From contig JBHHYN010000045.1 in assembly GCA_046757565.1 (NCBI GenBank), positions 1 through 19,215 on the forward strand: DNA of 19,215 bases, in the 5' to 3' direction. Below, piece by piece: positions 14,361-19,215 of the stretch (positions are counted from its first letter, which is position 1; each line of letters begins with the position of its first letter). Both the position numbers and the translations under genes were made by a program. The stretch comes from JBHHYN01 sp046757565 (lineage in GTDB: Bacteria; Pseudomonadota; Gammaproteobacteria; Eutrophobiales; Eutrophobiaceae). The notes beneath the pieces are model-generated. The model was not told where the DNA came from and ran no database searches. It was given only the letters and a program-made list of their open reading frames with translations.

Positions 14361-17300
14361 ATGGAGATGAAATTCAGCGGGCAGTTCAGGGTTGCCAAGC
14401 CCAGAGACGAGGTATTCGAAATTTTATCCGTGCCGGAAAAATTCGCGCCGTTATTACCCACATTTCACAGTATCGAAATGAAGGATGAGCGCACGGCGAC
14501 GCTCAGGGTCAAGGTCGGGATTGGACGCATCCGTGGTACGGCGTCAACGGAACTGACCCTGACGGAGGCGGATGCGCCGGGCCGGGCCTGTTACACCGGC
14601 CAGGGCAAGGTCATGCAGGGCGCGTATCAGATGATCGCCTCTTTCGATCTGGAGGAGGATGGAGACGGGACGCTAATCACCTGGCAAGGTGAGACGCACC
14701 TCGTCGGCAAGATCCTGTCGCTGGCCGGAGGCGGTCTGAAAGGCTACGCGGAGAAGGAGATAAACAGACTTATCGGTAATCTGCAGAGCGCCTTATCACC
14801 GGAGGCAGAAGCCATTGCCGCGCCCGCCGCGGAAGGCTGGCTGGCCAGGACCTTGCGCAGTTTTCGGCGCGGCAAAAAAGTGGCTGTGGCAGAAGAAGTT
14901 GCACCGGCGCCATCTGTTTCATCCGGCTTTGCTGCACAGCCTGAAGAGGTCATCAAGGAATGGCAGGATGTCCGTTCCCGCATCAACAGGATTCTTCAGG
15001 TGAAACCCCCGGAGAAACGCCTGACACGAAAAGAAGATAATCGTCTTATCCGGGGGCAGGGTCTGTTTGTCGACGATTATCATCCCGCCGGACTGTTGCA
15101 CATGGCAATCGTCCGATCTCCCTATGCCCATGCGCGTATCCTGAATATTGACGTTGCCAGGGCAGAGGCCCTGCCGGGCGTTGTGTGTACCTTAACCGGC
15201 AGGGAGGTGGCCGGGCTATGCTGTGCTCCTTTCATGCAAATCGGCCCGGAGCCGAGTTCTAAAATAGAGGATTACCCCCTGGCAGTGGAGAAGGCGGTCT
15301 ATCAGGGTGATCCCGTCGCGGCGGTTATCGCAGAGTCTCCACACATTGCTGCGGATGCCGTGCAACTCGTCGATGTTGAATACGAGACGCTTGATGTGGT
15401 GATTACCTGTGAAGACGCCCTGAAGGATGAGGTCATCCTGCACGAACCCGCCGGTACCAACACCATCTGGCATGGTGTCTATGAATACGGCGATGTTGAC
15501 AAGGCCTTTGCGGAAGCGGCGCATGTTGTCAGGATCGACCATCTGAAGTTTCACCGCTTCAGCAGCACCGCGCTGGAACCCAATGCCGTGGTCGCCACCT
15601 GGGACAAGCGTGGCGAGGTCGATTTTTTCGCCAATACGATCATGACCATCCCGTTGGCCATGATTGCCCCGGTCCTGGGGGTGAAAAACGATCAGATCCG
15701 CCTGCGAACGCACGATATCGGCGGCAGTTTTGGCAACAAGATCGGCAATTATCCCTACATGACACTGGCGGCGCTGGCTTCCCGCAAGGCGGACGGCGCT
15801 CCGGTCAAGTGGGTGGAGACGCGCAGTGAGCATATGCAGGCCGGTGGCCATGGTGGTGAACGCAACTATTATGATACTGAAGTCGCCCTTGACGGAGATG
15901 GCGTCATCACCGCCATTCGTTCACGCCATGTGGATGATTGCGGCGCCTATCCCCGCTATGAACCTCTGGGTTGCGTTATCTGGGCGCAGGTGCTGCCGGC
16001 CTCATACAGACTGAAAAATATCAAAATCGATTTTACGCAGGTGGCGACAAACAAGGGACCCTGCGCACCCAATCGTGGTTATTCGCGTCTGCCGCATCTC
16101 TGGTTCATGGAGCGCGTCATCGATATTTGCGGTCACGAACTGGGGATCCCCGCTGACGAGATACGGCTTGGAAACTACATAACGGAATTCCCCTATACGA
16201 CACCGAACGGTTGTATTTATGACTCCGGCGATTTCCCGCTTATGCTCTCCAGGGCCAAGAAACTTATCGGCTGGGATGAGTGGAAGAAAAAACAGGAACA
16301 GGCCCGTACTGAAGGGCGACTCATCGGTATTGGCATCGGCACCAGTATTGACTCCGGCACAAATAATTTTGGTCAGGCCCGGATCCTCAATCCGTTTCTG
16401 CCCTTTTCCGGTAACTCTGAGGCGGCCATTGTCAAACTGGATCTGGATGGTTCCATTTCAGTCAGCCTTGGCACTTTCCCCCAGGGACAGGGACATGAAA
16501 CCACGGCGGCACAGGTGGTGGCTGGAGATCTTGGTCTTGATACCGATTATGTCGACGTAAACACCGGTTTTGATTCCGCCCGCAACTGTCATACAGGCGT
16601 TTCCGGCACCTACGCCAGCCAGTTCGCGGTGACCGGCCTGTCCGCCGCCCACGGTGCTGCGGTTAAACTGAAAGCAGAGTTAAAAAAACTGGCCGGTTTC
16701 GCACTTGAGGCCAGTGAAGACGATCTGGAAATAGGTGTTGGTGAACAGGGACCTGAAGTCCGTGTTGTGGGGACCGACCGCGGTGTTAACTTCTGGGCGC
16801 TTGCCAATATGATCAACGCCAACAATGCCCAACTGCCGGAGGAACTGAGGGAACTGACACTTAATGTGCGCCATGTCTACGTGCCACCGTTCCATGTGCC
16901 CGATATTGAAAAAAAATACGGCAACCTGACCCTTACCTATGCGCTGCAACTGCACATTGCCGTGGTAGAGATTGACCCTGAAACATACCAGACAAGGATA
17001 CTCGATTATGCGATCGTCGACGATTGTGGCAAGGTCATCAATCACATGATTGTCGAAGGCCAGACGCATGGCGGAGCGGCCCACGGACTCGGGGCGGCAT
17101 TACTCGAAATTATGCCGTTCGATAAAGAGGGTAATGTATTATCAGGCTCCTTTACCGATTATGCCCCGATTACTATCAATAATATGCCTGATCTGAAAAA
17201 CCTGAATATGGAAACCCCGTCACCATTCAGTTACCACGGCGCCAAGGGCATGGGTGAAGGCGGTGGTGGACCGTTGTTGACTATCAGTTCTGCGGTCCAG

Positions 17301-17414
17301 GATGCCCTGTACGATCAGGGGATCATTATTCAACACTCACATAATTCACCGATGTATCTGTATGAATATGTGAAGGGGAACAGGATGGAACCGGTTACTG
17401 TGGAAAGCCGTTAG
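14361..17414 (+). CDS. Molybdenum hydroxylase large subunit with N-terminal CoxG-like domain
   Basis: A 1017-residue protein in three parts. Residues 3-145 form a SRPBCC/CoxG domain (FSGQFRVAKPRDEVFEIL...), normally a separate protein linked to maturation of CO-dehydrogenase-like enzymes. Residues 146-210 form an Ala/Glu-rich linker. From about 215 follows a complete molybdopterin-binding large subunit with GGSFGNK (454-460) and the catalytic glutamate in MGEGGGG (Glu966). The active-site loop reads CAPNRGYSR (568-576), not the VAYRCSFR of form I CO dehydrogenase nor the usual AYRGAGR, so CO is an unlikely substrate. Expected chemistry is hydroxylation of a heteroaromatic carbon or aldehyde with water oxygen. 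The stop lies 14 bp from the convergent cyclase gene, leaving no room for a terminator. Confidence 0.93.
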   Translation: MEMKFSGQFRVAKPRDEVFEILSVPEKFAPLLPTFHSIEMKDERTATLRVKVGIGRIRGTASTELTLTEADAPGRACYTGQGKVMQGAYQMIASFDLEEDGDGTLITWQGETHLVGKILSLAGGGLKGYAEKEINRLIGNLQSALSPEAEAIAAPAAEGWLARTLRSFRRGKKVAVAEEVAPAPSVSSGFAAQPEEVIKEWQDVRSRINRILQVKPPEKRLTRKEDNRLIRGQGLFVDDYHPAGLLHMAIVRSPYAHARILNIDVARAEALPGVVCTLTGREVAGLCCAPFMQIGPEPSSKIEDYPLAVEKAVYQGDPVAAVIAESPHIAADAVQLVDVEYETLDVVITCEDALKDEVILHEPAGTNTIWHGVYEYGDVDKAFAEAAHVVRIDHLKFHRFSSTALEPNAVVATWDKRGEVDFFANTIMTIPLAMIAPVLGVKNDQIRLRTHDIGGSFGNKIGNYPYMTLAALASRKADGAPVKWVETRSEHMQAGGHGGERNYYDTEVALDGDGVITAIRSRHVDDCGAYPRYEPLGCVIWAQVLPASYRLKNIKIDFTQVATNKGPCAPNRGYSRLPHLWFMERVIDICGHELGIPADEIRLGNYITEFPYTTPNGCIYDSGDFPLMLSRAKKLIGWDEWKKKQEQARTEGRLIGIGIGTSIDSGTNNFGQARILNPFLPFSGNSEAAIVKLDLDGSISVSLGTFPQGQGHETTAAQVVAGDLGLDTDYVDVNTGFDSARNCHTGVSGTYASQFAVTGLSAAHGAAVKLKAELKKLAGFALEASEDDLEIGVGEQGPEVRVVGTDRGVNFWALANMINANNAQLPEELRELTLNVRHVYVPPFHVPDIEKKYGNLTLTYALQLHIAVVEIDPETYQTRILDYAIVDDCGKVINHMIVEGQTHGGAAHGLGAALLEIMPFDKEGNVLSGSFTDYAPITINNMPDLKNLNMETPSPFSYHGAKGMGEGGGGPLLTISSAVQDALYDQGIIIQHSHNSPMYLYEYVKGNRMEPVTVESR

Positions 17415-17428
17415 ATATCTGTTGTCCG

Positions 17429-18166
17429 TTACTCAATCATGGCAAAGACCCGGGCGGGCGAACCATCGAGGCCTTCCAGACGTAACGGTACTCCAACAAG
17501 CATAAAATTATCACTGCCGATGCTGCCAATATTTGTCAGCATTTGTATGATAATTGTCTTGTTGCCCAAAAGGGTTTTGTGATTGATTGCCGGTGGGGTA
17601 TCAGGTTTGAAGCCAAGCCAGAAGGGTGCTTCCGGGAAAAAGTCCATGGCAACGGCGCTGACATTACGTTCAACCATCAAGGCCGCTGCACTGGTGTCCA
17701 GATAGATCATTTCATTCCAGAAACGCTCAGTAGTCCCTCCGGCCCGGTCCGTCCAGGCAGTATGCAAAACCGGGATAACGGAGTCATCGAAATCGATACC
17801 GGTTGCAAGGATGTCCTCAGCCGTTACAGCCGATTTTGGTTCCTTATGTGTTAACGGTATGACCATTCCTCTTTTGACCGTGAGTTCCAGCGGGACTTCA
17901 TCGATGGACCAGGTAGCGTCCAGAAAATGACAAGGCGCATCAATATGCGTGCCGACGTGTGTCATGATTTCCAGCCTGCTCATCATATGATGTCCGGGTT
18001 CCATATTCCCGACCATTTCAATGTTTCGATCTTTAAGGTTTGCTATTTGCGCTTCACTCAAGGTTGACAGCACCACGCAACGTGTCGGGTTCTCTTCATA
18101 TTCCTCACGTTCGGGAATGCCCGTCAAGTGCCGGCTGATTGGCATACTCAGGTCTACAATCCGCAT
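17429..18166 (-). CDS. Cyclase-family (kynurenine formamidase-like) metal hydrolase, copy 2
   Basis: A 245-residue PF04199 protein with the HVGTHIDAPCH metal signature at 70-80 (His70, His74, Asp76, His80). It is only distantly similar to the cyclase at 4764-5579, differing in length and in most sequence outside the motif, so it was probably recruited separately for a different C-N or lactone hydrolysis. GGAG lies 7-8 nt before the ATG. It converges on the Mo subunit gene and is separated from the upstream glutathione S-transferase gene by a 198-bp inverted-repeat element, so it may have its own promoter. The family is firm; the substrate is unknown. Confidence 0.88.
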   Translation of the reverse strand: MRIVDLSMPISRHLTGIPEREEYEENPTRCVVLSTLSEAQIANLKDRNIEMVGNMEPGHHMMSRLEIMTHVGTHIDAPCHFLDATWSIDEVPLELTVKRGMVIPLTHKEPKSAVTAEDILATGIDFDDSVIPVLHTAWTDRAGGTTERFWNEMIYLDTSAAALMVERNVSAVAMDFFPEAPFWLGFKPDTPPAINHKTLLGNKTIIIQMLTNIGSIGSDNFMLVGVPLRLEGLDGSPARVFAMIE

Positions 18167-18189
18167 AACATCTCCAACTTATTCACAGG

Positions 18190-18387
18190 TGAATGGCACT
18201 TACTTAAGGCCCAGTCACAGGAAAATATCAACTCTCTTGCACTCCGTCATTGCGGCGAAGGCCGCAATCCAGTCACATATGAGCGCCGCAGGCGCACTTT
18301 ATTTCACTGGATGCCGGAACAAGCTTGCCCCGTACTTGATACGGGGTCCGGCATGACAACATATTTCCCTTAAGTAAGTGCCATTCA
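18190..18387. mobile_element. MITE-like element with 20-bp perfect terminal inverted repeats and nested hairpins
   Basis: The ends at 18190-18209 and 18368-18387 are perfect 20-bp inverted repeats (core AATGGCACTTACTTAAG). Inside lies a multi-arm palindromic block at 18245-18356. It contains an 8-bp stem with GAAG loop (18249-18256/18261-18268), a GCGCC/GGCGC stem (18283-18287/18291-18295), a CCAGT/ACTGG pair (18269-18273/18306-18310), and an 8-bp plus 7-bp stem pair (18311-18318/18347-18354 and 18328-18334/18340-18346). The block belongs to the same general class as the repeat at 54-82. There is no coding sequence and no clear target duplication. The right terminus contains the stop codon of the glutathione S-transferase gene. 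Confidence 0.8.
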
Positions 18388-19182
18388 TTTACAGGCAATA
18401 AGGTTATCGATTTCCGGAGTGGCCTCCGTTACATGCCTGGCAACGATTTCACTGAAAGATGGTGAGCCCCACGGTTGTTGCAGATCATAACCATTGCCTC
18501 TCTCGACCATACGCTCAAGCCATGCTCCAATATTCGGTCTATTGTCCCAGAGTCTGGCCATATTCAAGGCCTCTATCCTCACCATGTAGGGTGCCGCAGT
18601 GGCGTCAGCAAGCGAATAATCTTTGCCGGCCAGCCATGGCCCGCTGTCAAGGGCTTCATCCAGAAAACCAATAACCCTATCCAGGGAATTGACCGCTAAT
18701 TGTGCACTCGGTGCTTTTAACCCATCTGCATGGGTCCTTTGTTGCCGTTCACGCCGTGCCGGATCGGTGATTTTCATGAAATGTTCCTGCATCTGTTCCG
18801 GTGTCTTCAATTCATTCATTTGATGGCGCATTACAATCGCATAGGTCAGTATTCCCACAGCAGGATGCACCTCATCATCGAATGCTTTCATCAGAAGACG
18901 CATCTGCGCCCGGGCATAAAGGTCATCCGGTTTGCGAGGAGGATCGGGGAAAACGTCATCTATATATTCAATAATAACAGTCGATTCACGAATTACCCGG
19001 TCGTCATGAATCAGGGTTGGCACGACGGCCTTGGGATTTAATTTTAAGTATTGGGGTTCAAACTGCTCCCCTTTCCTGAGATTCAGATATATCTCAGTCC
19101 ATTCAAGTTGTTTTTCTGAAAGGACAAACCGCACCTTTTGTCCACAAGTTGATTCAACGCTATGATATAAAGTTAAATTCAT
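18385..19182 (-). CDS. Glutathione S-transferase family protein
   Basis: A 265-residue GST. The N-terminal thioredoxin-like domain (1-80) has the cis-proline motif VVPTL (Pro55) and the glutathione-binding Glu66-Ser67 (RESTVIIEYID). The C-terminal all-helical domain (about 88-240) has the WLAGKDYSLADA signature. The catalytic residue is probably Ser or Cys in SVESTCGQ (8-15), so a zeta/beta-like class is possible. It could be a glutathione-dependent isomerase (like maleylacetoacetate isomerase), a dehalogenase or a detoxifying conjugase. Its TGA stop lies inside the terminal repeat of the adjacent MITE-like element, so insertion may have altered the last residues. No clear ribosome binding site is seen before the ATG, and the promoter lies at or beyond the window edge. 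Confidence 0.9.
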   Translation of the reverse strand: MNLTLYHSVESTCGQKVRFVLSEKQLEWTEIYLNLRKGEQFEPQYLKLNPKAVVPTLIHDDRVIRESTVIIEYIDDVFPDPPRKPDDLYARAQMRLLMKAFDDEVHPAVGILTYAIVMRHQMNELKTPEQMQEHFMKITDPARRERQQRTHADGLKAPSAQLAVNSLDRVIGFLDEALDSGPWLAGKDYSLADATAAPYMVRIEALNMARLWDNRPNIGAWLERMVERGNGYDLQQPWGSPSFSEIVARHVTEATPEIDNLIACK

Positions 19183-19215
19183 TGACTTGGTACGTTTTAT
19201 CAGGGACTCTTTAAT

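Noticed and set aside
15216..15851. A 211-residue open frame on the minus strand inside the Mo subunit gene
   Set aside because: It is fully antisense to a well-supported family gene and has no recognisable motif.
14361..17414. CO dehydrogenase large subunit (CoxL)
   Set aside because: The AYXCSFR active-site loop of form I is absent, and no coxDEF-type maturation genes are nearby.
17412..17431. Terminator between the convergent Mo subunit and cyclase genes
   Set aside because: Only 14 bp lie between the stop codons, and no hairpin with a T-run is present.

Overview
The window reads as a catabolic gene island from a proteobacterium, most likely a gammaproteobacterium. That assignment is inferred from the style of the genes, medium GC content, and the family of interspersed palindromic repeats; there is no rRNA, tRNA or other phylogenetic marker to confirm it. 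Thirteen confident enzyme genes and one regulator gene fill almost all of the DNA, with no transposase, phage, CRISPR or RNA gene.

Layout. Positions 1-292 hold no convincing gene, only two small hairpins and a possible relic reading frame. From 11500 down to 293 nine genes run leftward as one probable operon. In order of transcription they are a luciferase-like (F420/FMN type) oxidoreductase, a fumarylacetoacetase-family hydrolase, an M20 amidohydrolase, a fused CofG-CofH FO synthase (FbiC type), a cyclase-family metal hydrolase, a homocitrate/isopropylmalate-synthase-like DRE-TIM enzyme, two tandem ketopantoate-reductase-like dehydrogenases, and a creatinase-like M24 protein. Upstream, also leftward, is an AraC-type regulator (11810-12772). 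Divergent from it, rightward, is a three-gene molybdenum hydroxylase set of FAD, [2Fe-2S] and Mo subunits (12977-17414). Its Mo subunit carries an unusual N-terminal CoxG-like domain. At the right end a second cyclase-family hydrolase and a glutathione S-transferase run leftward.

How the parts may work together (inference). The Mo hydroxylase would hydroxylate a heteroaromatic or aldehyde-like substrate with water-derived oxygen. The luciferase-like enzyme, possibly using the deazaflavin whose chromophore is made by the FO synthase in the same operon, would reduce or otherwise attack the ring. Cyclase-family, M20, M24 and FAH-family hydrolases would open and trim it, and the PanE-like dehydrogenases and the DRE-TIM C-C bond enzyme would pass the fragments to central metabolism. 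The substrate cannot be read from sequence. The most striking point is an FO synthase embedded in a degradation operon, with none of the other F420 genes nearby.

The gene junctions are decorated with at least three unrelated palindromic, MITE-like elements (3389-3478, 11580-11740, 18190-18387) and a heptanucleotide tandem repeat (10377-10411). Two of the palindromic elements supply stop codons to neighbouring genes, and one replaces a ribosome binding site.
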